64,000 nucleotides of DNA, taken from NCBI RefSeq assembly GCF_018598225.1, contig NZ_JAHESF010000011.1:1-64000 (forward strand). The letters are read 5' to 3'. Made by a program: the position numbers and the translations under genes. This DNA is from Chryseosolibacter histidinae. GTDB taxonomy: Bacteria; Bacteroidota; Bacteroidia; Cytophagales; Cyclobacteriaceae. The notes beneath the pieces are model-generated. The model did not search any database, was not told where the DNA came from, and saw only the letters and a list, made by a program, of their open reading frames with translations. Within the stretch, counting starts at the first letter, position 1. Every line of letters starts with the position of its first letter. Below, one piece after another: positions 18,829 through 27,259 of this stretch.

Positions 18829-20136
18829 TTATCCGAACAGTGCGCCGGCGATGGTAGCCGTCATCATGGTAGCCAGCGTTGCGGCGATCATGGCACGCAT
18901 ACCGAGTTTGGAAATGTCGGCCTGCCGGGAAGGTGCCATACCTCCTGTGCCGCCGATCTGGATGGCGATGGAGCTGAAGTTTGCAAAACCGCACAACGCA
19001 TAAGTGGAGATAAGTACAGATTTATCGCTCAGTGTGCCCGCAGCTTTCATGGTGCCGAGGTCATAGTAAGCGATAAATTCGTTGATCACCATTTTTTGTC
19101 CCAGCAGGCTGCCCACATACAGGGTCTCATTCCATTCCACGCCGATAAAAAAGGCGAAAACACGGAATACCTGGCCGAGAATGTACTGTAACGAAAATCC
19201 GTTGTAAGCGCCGTTGGTGCTGGTCACCACAAACTCATTCAAACCTGAATATGCGCCGATGAAATCCACCAGGATCCAGTTGACAGCGTAGATCACCGCG
19301 ATAAAGGCCAGCAGCATGGCGCCGATGTTGAGGGCCAGCTTGAGGCCATCGGCAGCGCCCGTGGCAATTGAATCGATCAGGTTGACCCCTACATGATCTT
19401 TGGTGAGCTTCAGCGACCGGTCTATCTTTTCAGTTTCAGGCAAAAAAAGCTTGGCCAACACTACTGCAGCGGGTGCGCTCATGATGGAAGCTGTTAGCAG
19501 GTACGTGGCAAACTTCGTTTGTTCCGCGGGGCTGCCGCCACCGAGAAAGGAGACGTAGGCACCGAACACACTTCCGGCAATGGTGGCCATTCCGCCCGTC
19601 ATCAGGCAGTGCAGCTCCGATCTTGTCATGCTCGGGATAAAGGGTTTCACCAGCAGCGGGGCTTCGGTTTGTCCCATAAAAACATCGCCCGCAACGGAAA
19701 GGCTTTCGGCACCTGACATGCGCATGGTGCGGGTCATCACCCAGGCAAATCCGTATACGATCTTCTGCAGCACCCCCAGGTGATAGAGGCCGGCAGTGAC
19801 AGCAGAAAAGAAAATGACCGAAGGCAATGTCTGGAAGGCAAAAAGAAATCCGAGGTTATGGCGCACACCCTGGTTTGCGTCAGAGTTCTTGGAGAGATCG
19901 CCGTACAGGAACTCCGCGCCTTTCTGGGCAAAGCTGAGGAAGGTGATGAACTTGGCGCTGACGTATTCGAAGAACAGCTGAACGGCGGGGATCTTAGCGA
20001 TCAGGAGGCCGAACACGATCTGAAGGATCACCCCGGCGATCACCAGGCGCCAGTCGATGGCCTTGCGATTATTCGAGAACAGGTAGCCGATACCGATAAT
20101 GAATAACAGGCCGATGAGGGCGCGCAGATAATCCAT
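18829..20136 (-). CDS. nupC: NupC/CNT-family concentrative nucleoside transporter
   Basis: 435 residues, typical for CNT carriers, with about 10 hydrophobic helices. Family motifs include SFAQKGAEFLYGDL, GQTEAPLLVKPF, ELHCLMTGGMATIAGSV and YALCGFANFSSIAIQIGG. The protein imports nucleosides across the inner membrane using an ion gradient (Na+ or H+). It lies downstream of the bifunctional nuclease gene on the same strand but is separated from it by a terminator and a heptad-repeat tract. Confidence 0.92.
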   Translation of the reverse strand: MDYLRALIGLLFIIGIGYLFSNNRKAIDWRLVIAGVILQIVFGLLIAKIPAVQLFFEYVSAKFITFLSFAQKGAEFLYGDLSKNSDANQGVRHNLGFLFAFQTLPSVIFFSAVTAGLYHLGVLQKIVYGFAWVMTRTMRMSGAESLSVAGDVFMGQTEAPLLVKPFIPSMTRSELHCLMTGGMATIAGSVFGAYVSFLGGGSPAEQTKFATYLLTASIMSAPAAVVLAKLFLPETEKIDRSLKLTKDHVGVNLIDSIATGAADGLKLALNIGAMLLAFIAVIYAVNWILVDFIGAYSGLNEFVVTSTNGAYNGFSLQYILGQVFRVFAFFIGVEWNETLYVGSLLGQKMVINEFIAYYDLGTMKAAGTLSDKSVLISTYALCGFANFSSIAIQIGGTGGMAPSRQADISKLGMRAMIAATLATMMTATIAGALFG

Positions 20137-20146
20137 AGGTCAGGGT

Positions 20147-20188
20147 TTAAAACTTAAAGCTAAACGCAAAAAGCCGAAAGCAAAAGGC
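20147..20188. repeat. Six exact 7-base units between nupC and the nuclease gene
   Basis: TTAAAAC, TTAAAGC, TAAACGC, AAAAAGC, CGAAAGC and AAAAGGC follow one another without a gap. All share the shape A-rich core + C and belong to the window-wide heptad class. Confidence 0.65.
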
Positions 20189-20235
20189 TGTATCTTTTTA
20201 TTTCGCTCACAGCAAACGTTGGCCGAAAAAAGAAA

Positions 20236-20265
20236 GCAGGAAGCCTGATCACTCAAACTTCCTGC
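20236..20265 (-). terminator. Terminator after the etf-nuclease operon
   Basis: Perfect 8-base stem GCAGGAAG / CTTCCTGC with a 14-base loop. On the minus strand it is followed by TTTCTTTTTT; the plus-strand side also has a T-run (TTATATTTTTT). It lies 21 bases past the nuclease stop. Confidence 0.75.
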
Positions 20266-20286
20266 GTTATATTTTTTGTGGTGATA

Positions 20287-20886
20287 TCAGTTTCTTTTGC
20301 TCAGCTCGTCGCGGATCTTGGCGGCACGCTCATAATCTTCTTTATCGATGGCATCTTTGAGAAGGTCGTTGAGCTTTTCAACGGAATAGTTCTTGAAGTC
20401 GTCTTTGCGAACGCTTTCTTTCTTGGCTTTGACCTTGGCTTCGGCTTTGGGCTCGGCTTTTTCTTCCTCAGCTTCGTCAGTGAGCACAATGCCCGCTTCT
20501 GCCAGGATGTTCTCGTAGGTATAGATGGGAGAATCGAAACGCAGGCCGATGGCAATGGCATCAGACGGTCTTGCGTCTACTTCAGACTTCTTGAGTCCGT
20601 CAGAGCAAACGATCTTTGCAAAGAACACTCCCTCCTTCAGGTCAGAGATAATGATCTCTTCAACAGTGAAATGGAAATTGTTCGCAAACGATTTAAAGAG
20701 GTCGTGGGTCATTGGCCGGTTGGGAATGATCTTCTCGATCTCGATGGCAATCGCTTGTGCTTCGAACATGCCGATGATGATGGGAAGTCTACGGTTGCCT
20801 TCGGTTTCACCCAGTACCAGTGCAAACGAACCAGTTTGCGACTGGCTCGAAGAAAGTCCTAATATTTCTAGTTTGATCTTCTTCAC
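20287..20886 (-). CDS. Bifunctional nuclease family protein (DUF151) with UVR motif
   Basis: 199 residues from GTG at 20886, placed directly after the etfA stop codon with no spacing. Residues about 1-135 match the bifunctional nuclease domain (LILGETEGNRRLPIIIGMFEAQAIAIE-like segment, HDLFKSFANNFHFTVEEIIISDLKEGVFFA, ARPSDAIAIGLRF). A Lys/Glu/Ala-rich linker follows. The last 30 residues form a UvrB/UvrC-type motif (LNDLLKDAIDKEDYERAAKIRDELSK). Plant BFN-like homologues show DNase/RNase activity; the bacterial role is unclear. Tight coupling to etfBA suggests co-expression with beta-oxidation, for reasons not known. Confidence 0.88.
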   Translation of the reverse strand: MKKIKLEILGLSSSQSQTGSFALVLGETEGNRRLPIIIGMFEAQAIAIEIEKIIPNRPMTHDLFKSFANNFHFTVEEIIISDLKEGVFFAKIVCSDGLKKSEVDARPSDAIAIGLRFDSPIYTYENILAEAGIVLTDEAEEEKAEPKAEAKVKAKKESVRKDDFKNYSVEKLNDLLKDAIDKEDYERAAKIRDELSKRN

Positions 20887-21840
20887 TTACTTCGCGGCTT
20901 TGATCGCCTCGGTCAATTTAGGAATAATTTCGAAAGCATCACCAACGATACCATAGTCGGCTGCCTTAAAAAATGGTGCCTCAGCGTCTTTGTTGATCAC
21001 CACGATGCACTTCGAGGAATTTACACCCGCTAAATGCTGGATGGCACCTGAAATGCCCACAGCAATATACAACTGCGGTGCAACTTTTACCCCTGTCTGG
21101 CCAACGTGCTCATGGTGCGGCCGCCATCCCATATCCGATACCGGCTTGCTGCATCCTGTGGCGGCGTGCAGCGTTTTGGCAAGACCTTCCAGCATACCCC
21201 AGTGCTCGGGGCCTTTCATTCCGCGGCCTCCGGAAACAACAATGTTCGCTTCGGGCAACAGCACTTCGCCGGTAGCTTTTTCGGAAGAAAGGATCTTCAC
21301 GGCAAACAAAGCATCGGGAAGCTGAACAGTATAAGGCGTTACCTGGGCAGCACCACCTACTTCTTTCAGCTCAGCAGCATTCTTTTTCAGTGCAATAACT
21401 TTTTTCTTGTTGCTCAGCTCGACAAACGAAAAGGCCTTACCAGTATAGATGCTTTTCTTGACCACAAAACCGGAAGCGGTCTCTGGCAGGCTGACCACAT
21501 TGGTTGCGAGGCTTGCGCCTGTTCTGGCGGCAACCCGGGCGGCAACCGGCGTACCCAGCGAAGAGTTTGCCAGCACCAGCACATCGGCGTTCTCATCCTG
21601 CAGCGCTTTGACCAGCACTTCGGCGTAAGCCTGAATGATGCCCTGATTCAATTTTTCATCACTGGCATGGAGCACTTTCTGTGCACCGTACTTGCCAAGA
21701 TTTTCCAGCTCGCTTTTTTCCGCAGCACCCAGTGCTATCGCGGTAACCGGACCACCCATGGCGTGCGCGTAAGCCACTGCTTCAAGCGAGGTCTTTTTGA
21801 TCTTTCCTTCTGCACTCTCAACAAAAACTAAAATTGGCAT
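20887..21840 (-). CDS. etfA: Electron transfer flavoprotein subunit alpha
   Basis: 317 residues. The C-terminal FAD-binding domain is clear: VVSGGRGMKGPEHWGMLEGL, GCSKPVSDMGWRPHHEHVGQTG, PQLYIAVGISGAIQHLAG, IVVINKDAEAPFF and ADYGIVGD. With EtfB it carries electrons from acyl-CoA dehydrogenases to ETF:quinone oxidoreductase. It follows etfB by 46 bases and its TAA is followed immediately by the GTG of the nuclease gene. Confidence 0.97.
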   Translation of the reverse strand: MPILVFVESAEGKIKKTSLEAVAYAHAMGGPVTAIALGAAEKSELENLGKYGAQKVLHASDEKLNQGIIQAYAEVLVKALQDENADVLVLANSSLGTPVAARVAARTGASLATNVVSLPETASGFVVKKSIYTGKAFSFVELSNKKKVIALKKNAAELKEVGGAAQVTPYTVQLPDALFAVKILSSEKATGEVLLPEANIVVSGGRGMKGPEHWGMLEGLAKTLHAATGCSKPVSDMGWRPHHEHVGQTGVKVAPQLYIAVGISGAIQHLAGVNSSKCIVVINKDAEAPFFKAADYGIVGDAFEIIPKLTEAIKAAK

Positions 21841-21886
21841 TGGAGGTTAAATTTTTATAAATGATTGAACAGACGGTTGGCTGAAA

Positions 21887-22624
21887 TTATAAAACTCTTG
21901 CTTCATTCTTCAATAAATTCACCAGCTCCGGAACATTATCGGCTGGTATCATCTTCACGGCGCCTTTGGGTGGCGGAAGCTCAAATTTCTGAGTCTTCAC
22001 CCCGCTCTCCGCGGTTTTCGGCTCAACAACTTTCAAAGGTTTGGTGCGGGCAGACATGATGCCACGCATGTTGGGGATCTTCCATTCAGCGATGGGCTCC
22101 TGGCAGCCAGCCACAAAAGGCAGGTTCACTTCAAGATACTCTTTGCCGCCTTCGATCTCGCGCGCCAGCTTGGCCTTGGTTCCGTCAAGGTCGAGCTTCA
22201 TCACCGGCGAAACCGAGGGAATGCCCAGCATCTCACCAACAATGCTGTGAACCACACCACTGTTGTAGTCGATGGACTCTCTTCCCATCAATATCAGGTC
22301 AAAGCCTCCCGCCTTGGCATGCTCCGCGATCTGCGAGGCCACAAAAAATGAATCGGTGGGCTCGGCATTTACCCTGATGGCATCATCAGCACCGATGGCC
22401 AGGGCCTTACGGATGGTAGGCTCTGTATCGGCAGGTCCTACATTGAGCACCGTAACGGTAGCACCCGAAGCTTCCTTGATCTCGATGGCGCGCGCGAGGG
22501 CGTAGTCATCGTAAGGACCAATAATAAACTGAACACCAGTGGTGTCGAATCGGGTATTATTATCTTTGAAATTGATTTTGGAGGTAGTGTCCGGTACGTG
22601 AGTGATGCAAACTAATATCTTCAT
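21887..22624 (-). CDS. etfB: Electron transfer flavoprotein subunit beta
   Basis: 245 residues. Family marks are MKILVCITHVPDT, IGPYDDYALARAIEIKEASGATVTVL, AIGADDAIRV, FDLILMGRESIDYNSGVV, and the C-terminal IMSARTKPLKVVEP. EtfB binds AMP and forms the ETF heterodimer with EtfA, the next gene. It is the promoter-proximal gene of etfB-etfA-nuclease, and a divergent TPR gene starts 170 bases upstream. Confidence 0.97.
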   Translation of the reverse strand: MKILVCITHVPDTTSKINFKDNNTRFDTTGVQFIIGPYDDYALARAIEIKEASGATVTVLNVGPADTEPTIRKALAIGADDAIRVNAEPTDSFFVASQIAEHAKAGGFDLILMGRESIDYNSGVVHSIVGEMLGIPSVSPVMKLDLDGTKAKLAREIEGGKEYLEVNLPFVAGCQEPIAEWKIPNMRGIMSARTKPLKVVEPKTAESGVKTQKFELPPPKGAVKMIPADNVPELVNLLKNEARVL

Positions 22625-22793
22625 CTCATTCTAAATCAATATGTTGTATGCAATTTCTTTGGAAACAGGGCTCAAGATACAAAAATCTCAAAGTCATGCT
22701 TCGAATTGTTCAAAATTTTAACGGTTTGGCCAATTGCAGACCCGGGTTGATAAAAAACTATACCTTAAGCCCACTTTTTTTATCGAATTGATC

Positions 22794-23111
22794 ATGACTA
22801 CAAACCGGTTAGACCAGCTACTCGCTTATTATAAGGAAGATCCCAGCGATCCTTTCAACATCTATGCGCTTGCGCTGGAATACCTGAAACACGATGTGGC
22901 AAAAGCGAAAGCGTATTTCGACCTGTTGCTGAAGGAACACGAAGGTTATGTTGCCACCTATTATCACGCAGCCAAACTTTACCAGGACCTCGACGAAAAA
23001 GAGAAGGCCGCAGAAGTTTATGAAAAAGGAATTGCGATAGCAAAGAAGCTCAATGAGTTGAAAGCGGCGAGGGAGTTGCAGTCGGCGTATGATGAGATGA
23101 TGTTTGAATGA
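22794..23111 (+). CDS. Small TPR-like protein
   Basis: 105 residues from ATG 22794; a TTG 60 bases upstream is open but adds sequence unlike the rest. Helical pairs read NRLDQLLAYYKEDPSDPFNIYALALEYLK, then AKAYFDLLLKEHEGYVATYYHAAKLYQDL, then KAAEVYEKGIAIAKK, which is about two and a half tetratricopeptide repeats. There is no signal peptide, so it should be a cytoplasmic adaptor. It is transcribed away from etfB. The stop codon is followed after 8 bases by an array of 7-base repeats. Confidence 0.75.
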   Translation: MTTNRLDQLLAYYKEDPSDPFNIYALALEYLKHDVAKAKAYFDLLLKEHEGYVATYYHAAKLYQDLDEKEKAAEVYEKGIAIAKKLNELKAARELQSAYDEMMFE

Positions 23112-23119
23112 GAAAATTA

Positions 23120-23182
23120 GGAGTAAGGAGTAAGGAGTAAAAAGCAAGGAGCCAGAAGTCAGGAGCCAGGAGTCAGGAGGGG
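23120..23182. repeat. Nine-unit AG-rich heptad array
   Basis: Nine contiguous 7-base units of the form GGAGTAA, AAAGCAA, GGAGCCA, GAAGTCA, GGAGTCA. It begins 8 bases after the TPR gene stop. Units on the complementary strand recur at 23260-23347, so the two arrays form an inverted pair. Confidence 0.8.
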
Positions 23183-23259
23183 GAAGGCTTCGAACGGAGT
23201 TTGCGTGATCACTACTTCGGAAGCCCCATACTAGATTTACACACATAGTTCATTCGAAG

Positions 23260-23347
23260 GGCTTCTGGCTCCTGACTTCTAGCAAGCACACCACATTCAT
23301 TCGAAGGACTCCCTCTTTTGGCTTCTGACTTCTGGCTTCTGACTTCT
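23260..23347. repeat. TC-rich heptad arrays, inverted to those at 23120
   Basis: Three units (GGCTTCT, GGCTCCT, GACTTCT) at 23260-23280 and four (GGCTTCT, GACTTCT, twice) at 23320-23347. They are separated by a segment containing CATTCGAAGG-like words that also occur near 23251. They are reverse complements of the AG-rich units upstream. Confidence 0.8.
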
Positions 23348-23404
23348 GGCGAACACACCTACTCACTATTTGGAGAATTACGCTATTTTAGCGTGTCTGC
23401 CTCT

Positions 23405-23746
23405 ATGCTTAGAATCTTCAGATTAGGTGTATACTGCTTCGTTCTGGCCTCCTGCGTCTATCACGACCTTTCGCCTGACAGTCCACCAGTTGAGCCTGTT
23501 TGTGATCCGGCAACGACCAGCTGGCAAAACGATATTCTTCCCATCATGACAAACGCCTGCGCTACCAGTGGATGCCACGATGGGATTACACGCCGCGATT
23601 GGCGCAACTACAATGAAGTGAAACAATATGCGGCCTCCATCAAAAAGAAAACCCAGGACCGAAGCATGCCGTTCGACGGGCCATTGCCTCAACATGAGAT
23701 CGATCTCATTGCCTGCTGGGTGGATGGGGGGGCTTTGAATAATTAG
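23405..23746 (+). CDS. Small lipoprotein with C-x4-CH cytochrome-like motif
   Basis: 113 residues from ATG 23405. The N-terminus reads MLRIFRLGVYCFVLASC, with lipobox LASC and lipidated Cys 17. A longer start upstream lies inside the heptad repeats and would bury the signal. The body resembles short Bacteroidota cytochrome-like lipoproteins: WQNDILPIMTNACATSGCHDG, then MPFDGPLPQHEIDLIACWVDGGA. The heme-like site is C-A-T-S-G-C-H, two residues wider than CxxCH. Whether heme is attached is uncertain. Probably an extracytoplasmic redox or copper/heme-binding lipoprotein. Confidence 0.75.
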   Translation: MLRIFRLGVYCFVLASCVYHDLSPDSPPVEPVCDPATTSWQNDILPIMTNACATSGCHDGITRRDWRNYNEVKQYAASIKKKTQDRSMPFDGPLPQHEIDLIACWVDGGALNN

Positions 23747-23760
23747 TAGACTTTTGACTA

Positions 23761-23795
23761 GGAGCCAGAAGTAAGGAGCCAGGAGTAAGGAGTCC
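23761..23795. repeat. Five-unit AG-rich heptad array
   Basis: GGAGCCA, GAAGTAA, GGAGCCA, GGAGTAA, GGAGTCC in register, starting 14 bases after the cytochrome-like lipoprotein stop. Same family as 23120-23182. Confidence 0.8.
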
Positions 23796-23854
23796 AAACT
23801 TTATGATGATCTGCGCCTCATCGGGACTGCGATCTTAATATAGTAATGCATCAC

Positions 23855-23882
23855 CGTACCTCGTACTTCGTATCTCGTACCT
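23855..23882. repeat. Four-unit CGTACCT heptad array
   Basis: CGTACCT, CGTACTT, CGTATCT, CGTACCT in register, within the gap between two convergent genes. Same unit as the perfect array at 38101-38156. Confidence 0.8.
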
Positions 23883-23893
23883 TGACAAATCGT

Positions 23894-23911
23894 TCCCGAT
23901 AGCTATCGGGA
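23894..23911. terminator. Perfect 18-base palindrome downstream of dnaB
   Basis: TCCCGATAGCTATCGGGA, a perfect palindrome, ends 6 bases past the dnaB stop. A degenerate relative (CCCGATAGTCACCGGG) occurs near 57833. It lies between convergent genes and may act as a bidirectional terminator or a repeated palindromic element; it has no T-run. Confidence 0.5.
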
Positions 23912-23917
23912 TCGTGC

Positions 23918-25441
23918 CTAGAACGGTGTTTCGTCATCATTCCGCGGTGGCATCGGCGGTGCGTCATCTCCCGGGAAGCTGTTAAGCCTGCTTTCACGGG
24001 TGATCATGCCAGAGAATGGATTATCGAATGAGCTGGGTTCATCCAGGTCGCCGAACTTGGTGAACTTGCCTATGAATTTCAGTTTGGCTGTTCCGGTAGA
24101 ACCGTTCCTGTGTTTGGCGATGATCACTTCGCCCACCCCCTGCGTTGGTAAGCCTTCTTCGTCAACGGTGATCTTGTAGTATTCAGGACGATAGAGGAAC
24201 ATTACGATGTCGGCATCCTGTTCGATGGAACCGGATTCACGCAAGTCGGCGAGCTGCGGGCGTTTATCTCCTCCACGGGTTTCAACGCTACGACTGAGCT
24301 GTGACAGCGCCAGCACCGGTACGTTAAGCTCCTTGGCGATGCCTTTCAACGCACGGGAGATGGAAGCGATCTCCTGTTCGCGGTTACCACCCTGGTCGCC
24401 ACGCATCAGCTGGAGGTAATCGATCACCACCAGTTGGATGCCGTGCTCCGCCTTCAACCTGCGGCACTTGGCACGCAGCTCGAGCACGGAAAGCGCGGGG
24501 GTATCATCTATGAAGATCGGGGCTGAAGACAGGCGGCTTGTTTTATGCACAAGCTGCGCCCACTCATGGTCAGCCAGCTGACCTTTTTTAAGCTTCTCAC
24601 CTTCCAGCTCTGCTTCTGCGGAGATCATCCTGTTCACCAGCTGAATCGAGGCCATCTCCAACGAGAAGATCGCTACGGGGATCTTGAAATCGACCGCGGC
24701 ATTTCTGAGCGAAGAGACCACGAACGCGGTTTTACCCATACCAGGCCTTGCTGCAATGATCACAAGGTCAGACCGTTGCCAGCCGGAGGTCATCCTGTCC
24801 AGCGCTGTGAAACCACTGGGCACACCGGTCAACCCGTCTTTATGATCCTTCAAAAGCTGAAGCTCGTTGATAGCCTGCGCCATGAGGTTGCGCATGTTAT
24901 CATAGTTCTTGCGCAGGTTGGAGTCGGAGATCTCAAAGACCGACTGCTCCGTTTTATCGAGCAGCTCGAACACGTCTGTGGTGTCTTCGTAAGCATCGCT
25001 CTGGATCTGGGAGGCCACTTCGATCAGCGTACGCTTGATGGCCATCTCCATAATAACACGGGCGTGGTATTCGATGTTGGCCGCGGAGCTTACTTTGGCG
25101 GTGAGCTCTGCAATGTAATAGGCCCCTCCTACCAGCTCGATCTTTCCGTTCTTGCGCAGCTGATTGACCACTGTGCGCATGTCCACAGGCTCAGTGGCCT
25201 TGAACAGATCGATGATGGCCGTGTAAATTTCTTTGTGCCGGTCGTCATAAAAGTGATCGGGCTTGAGAAACTCGACCACGGCATTCAGCGCGTTCTTCTC
25301 GAGCATGAGCGCACCGAGCACCACTTCTTCCAGATCAAGCGCCTGAGGTGGCAACTTTCCCAAACCCTCCGAGATTTCTCTCGGAATCAGTTTGTTAGAC
25401 TTGTTGCTGAACCTCAGTGACGTTGATCGGCCTTGCTCCAT
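23918..25441 (-). CDS. dnaB: Replicative DNA helicase DnaB
   Basis: 507 residues. The N-terminal primase-binding domain starts PPQALDLEEVVLGALMLEK. The RecA-like core carries Walker A AARPGMGKTAF (about 230-240), Walker B region LVVIDYLQLM, SQLSRSVETR, and the motif RPQLADLRESGSIEQDADIVMFLYRPEYY. It unwinds DNA ahead of the replication fork as a hexamer. The C-terminal tail is acidic and proline-rich (GDDAPPMPPRNDDE). It is transcribed away from the Mpl-like ligase gene and convergent with the small lipoprotein. Confidence 0.98.
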   Translation of the reverse strand: MEQGRSTSLRFSNKSNKLIPREISEGLGKLPPQALDLEEVVLGALMLEKNALNAVVEFLKPDHFYDDRHKEIYTAIIDLFKATEPVDMRTVVNQLRKNGKIELVGGAYYIAELTAKVSSAANIEYHARVIMEMAIKRTLIEVASQIQSDAYEDTTDVFELLDKTEQSVFEISDSNLRKNYDNMRNLMAQAINELQLLKDHKDGLTGVPSGFTALDRMTSGWQRSDLVIIAARPGMGKTAFVVSSLRNAAVDFKIPVAIFSLEMASIQLVNRMISAEAELEGEKLKKGQLADHEWAQLVHKTSRLSSAPIFIDDTPALSVLELRAKCRRLKAEHGIQLVVIDYLQLMRGDQGGNREQEIASISRALKGIAKELNVPVLALSQLSRSVETRGGDKRPQLADLRESGSIEQDADIVMFLYRPEYYKITVDEEGLPTQGVGEVIIAKHRNGSTGTAKLKFIGKFTKFGDLDEPSSFDNPFSGMITRESRLNSFPGDDAPPMPPRNDDETPF

Positions 25442-25802
25442 ACAGTGGTTGTTGTACGTGTTTTATTTTATCAGGGCGACAAACGTACGGACAACAAGCT
25501 TCATAATACACACAACTTGTTAACAAAAGATTCACAAAAGGATGTTAACAAATAACATTCACCGCTGTGACAATTTGTGACAATCCAAATCTTTGCATCG
25601 TCATATCCCCAAAAACAGTGAGCGAAAACGCAAAGGATCAGGCCGGTCATGCACCCCAGCATACCCGCCGGTGAATTCGTTAATGTGCTGACCATGAGCT
25701 GCCAGCCCGAAGCCGCCATGAAAAAATACGCCCGGGCCCGCACCACCAGCTAGTGACTATTGAGTTTTTTTCATTTACTTTAAGCTCGAATTTTTACTGT
25801 CC
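25442..25802. promoter_or_regulatory. Divergent gap between dnaB and the Mpl-like ligase gene
   Basis: 361 bases between two divergent starts. The half near dnaB is AT-rich, with TGTTAACA-like words and a direct repeat (GTGACAATTTGTGACAAT around 25567-25584). It should hold the dnaB promoter. The other half carries a short possible ORF at 25650-25754, and an AT-rich stretch (25757-25800) just before the ligase ATG that could serve as its promoter. Confidence 0.4.
25650..25754 (+). CDS. Possible 34-residue ORF
   Basis: ATG to TAG, 34 codons. The product begins MHPSIPAGEFVNVLTMSCQP and ends in a basic tail. GC-rich coding-like composition contrasts with the AT-rich flanks. There is no recognised family, signal or membrane segment. 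It may be a relic or chance; a GTG frame starting at 25618 also crosses this place. Confidence 0.2.
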
Positions 25803-27170
25803 ATGCAGAAAAAGAAAATTCACTTTATAGCTATTGGTGGAAGTGTGATGCATAACCTGGCGATCGCCCTGAAGCAGGCGGGCCATGAGGTTAGCGGGTC
25901 TGACGATGAGATATTTGAGCCTTCACGCGCTGCATTGGCCAAGCACGGATTATTACCCGCGAAAGATGGCTGGCAACCGGAGAAGCTGGATGCTTCAACC
26001 GACATGGTCATTTTGGGCATGCATGCGGCAAAGGATAATCCCGAGCTTCTGAAAGCACAGCAGCTGGGTTTGAACATCCTCTCCTTTCCTGAGTACATTT
26101 TCGAGCACGCCAAAGATAAACAGCGGATCGTGATCGCGGGCAGCCACGGCAAAACCACCATCACGGCCATCATCATTCATGTGCTCAATTATTTTAACCG
26201 GAAGTTCGACTACGTGATCGGCGCCCGTGTAAGGGGCATCGAAAACACGGTAAGGCTCACCGACGCCCCCATGATCGTGATCGAAGGTGATGAATACCTC
26301 GCTTCAGCGCTCGACCCCACACCGAAATTCCTGGAATACCAGCACCATATCGGATTGATCAGCGGCATCGCGTGGGACCACGCCAACGTTTTTCCTTCCG
26401 AAGAAGAATATGTGCGCCAGTTCGACCTGTTTGCCGACCAGACCCCGAAAGGTGGCATCCTCATTTACTGCGAGCAGGATTCCATGGCCCTCATGATCGG
26501 CAAAAAAGAACGCGCAGACGTGACCGAGATCACTTACAAGAGTCATGCGCACACCTCCGATAACAACGGCCAGTTCTTCCTGACCGATGGAAAAGACCGT
26601 TTCCCCATAAAAATATTCGGCAGCCACAACTACCAGAATATCAGCGGGGCCAAGGAAGTGCTGAAACGTGTAGGCATCACCAACGAACAGTTCTTCGAAG
26701 CCATCACAAGCTTCCAGGGCGCAGCGGGCCGGCTTGAAGTGGTCAAAGAAAACACGCTTGCAACGGTCTACAAAGATTTTGCCCATGCACCTTCTAAAGT
26801 AAAGGCCACCGTGAAAGCTGTCAAAGAGATCCATCCTTCACGCGAGCTTCTGGCATGCGTGGAGCTTCATACGTTCAGCAGCCTGAATAAAAAATTCCTG
26901 CCCCAGTACAAGGACAGTCTGAAGAACGCCCAGGTGCCGGTGGTGTACTACAACCCCGAGAAGGTAAAAGCGAAAAAGCTCGAACCACTCGCTGAGTCAG
27001 ACATCAAATCGGCCTTTGCCAACCCGAACATCAGGGTTTTTGATAATACCGAAAAGCTGGAGAATTTTCTGATGGAACAATCATGGAAGAATAAGAACCT
27101 GCTCATGATGAGCTCCGGAAACTTCGGCGGCATAGACATCGGCAAGCTTTCTGAAAAAATACTTTCCTGA
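25803..27170 (+). CDS. mpl: Mpl-like Mur ligase (UDP-MurNAc : tripeptide ligase)
   Basis: 455 residues, the right length for Mpl. The N-terminal Rossmann part begins MQKKKIHFIAIGGSVMHNLA. The ATP site is GSHGKTT (113-119). Further marks are VIEGDEYLASALDPTPKF, GIAWDHANVFPS, GSHNYQNISGAKEVLK and VYKDFAHAPSKVKAT. Mpl attaches the recycled L-Ala-gamma-D-Glu-mesoDAP tripeptide to UDP-MurNAc in peptidoglycan recycling, in the cytoplasm. The ligase family is certain; the assignment to Mpl rather than MurC rests on length and the SGSD/HAPSK pattern. Confidence 0.88.
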   Translation: MQKKKIHFIAIGGSVMHNLAIALKQAGHEVSGSDDEIFEPSRAALAKHGLLPAKDGWQPEKLDASTDMVILGMHAAKDNPELLKAQQLGLNILSFPEYIFEHAKDKQRIVIAGSHGKTTITAIIIHVLNYFNRKFDYVIGARVRGIENTVRLTDAPMIVIEGDEYLASALDPTPKFLEYQHHIGLISGIAWDHANVFPSEEEYVRQFDLFADQTPKGGILIYCEQDSMALMIGKKERADVTEITYKSHAHTSDNNGQFFLTDGKDRFPIKIFGSHNYQNISGAKEVLKRVGITNEQFFEAITSFQGAAGRLEVVKENTLATVYKDFAHAPSKVKATVKAVKEIHPSRELLACVELHTFSSLNKKFLPQYKDSLKNAQVPVVYYNPEKVKAKKLEPLAESDIKSAFANPNIRVFDNTEKLENFLMEQSWKNKNLLMMSSGNFGGIDIGKLSEKILS

Positions 27171-27259
27171 GCACCGGGCCAGTTGAACGTAGACTCACAC
27201 AATGACACATTAAACCTGTTGGCTTCATAAAATAACGGCATCATCGCTTTGACGAAGGA

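Noticed and set aside
24545-25420. 291-codon plus-strand frame
   Set aside because: Lies wholly within dnaB on the opposite strand; His-rich sequence is a reflection of dnaB codons.
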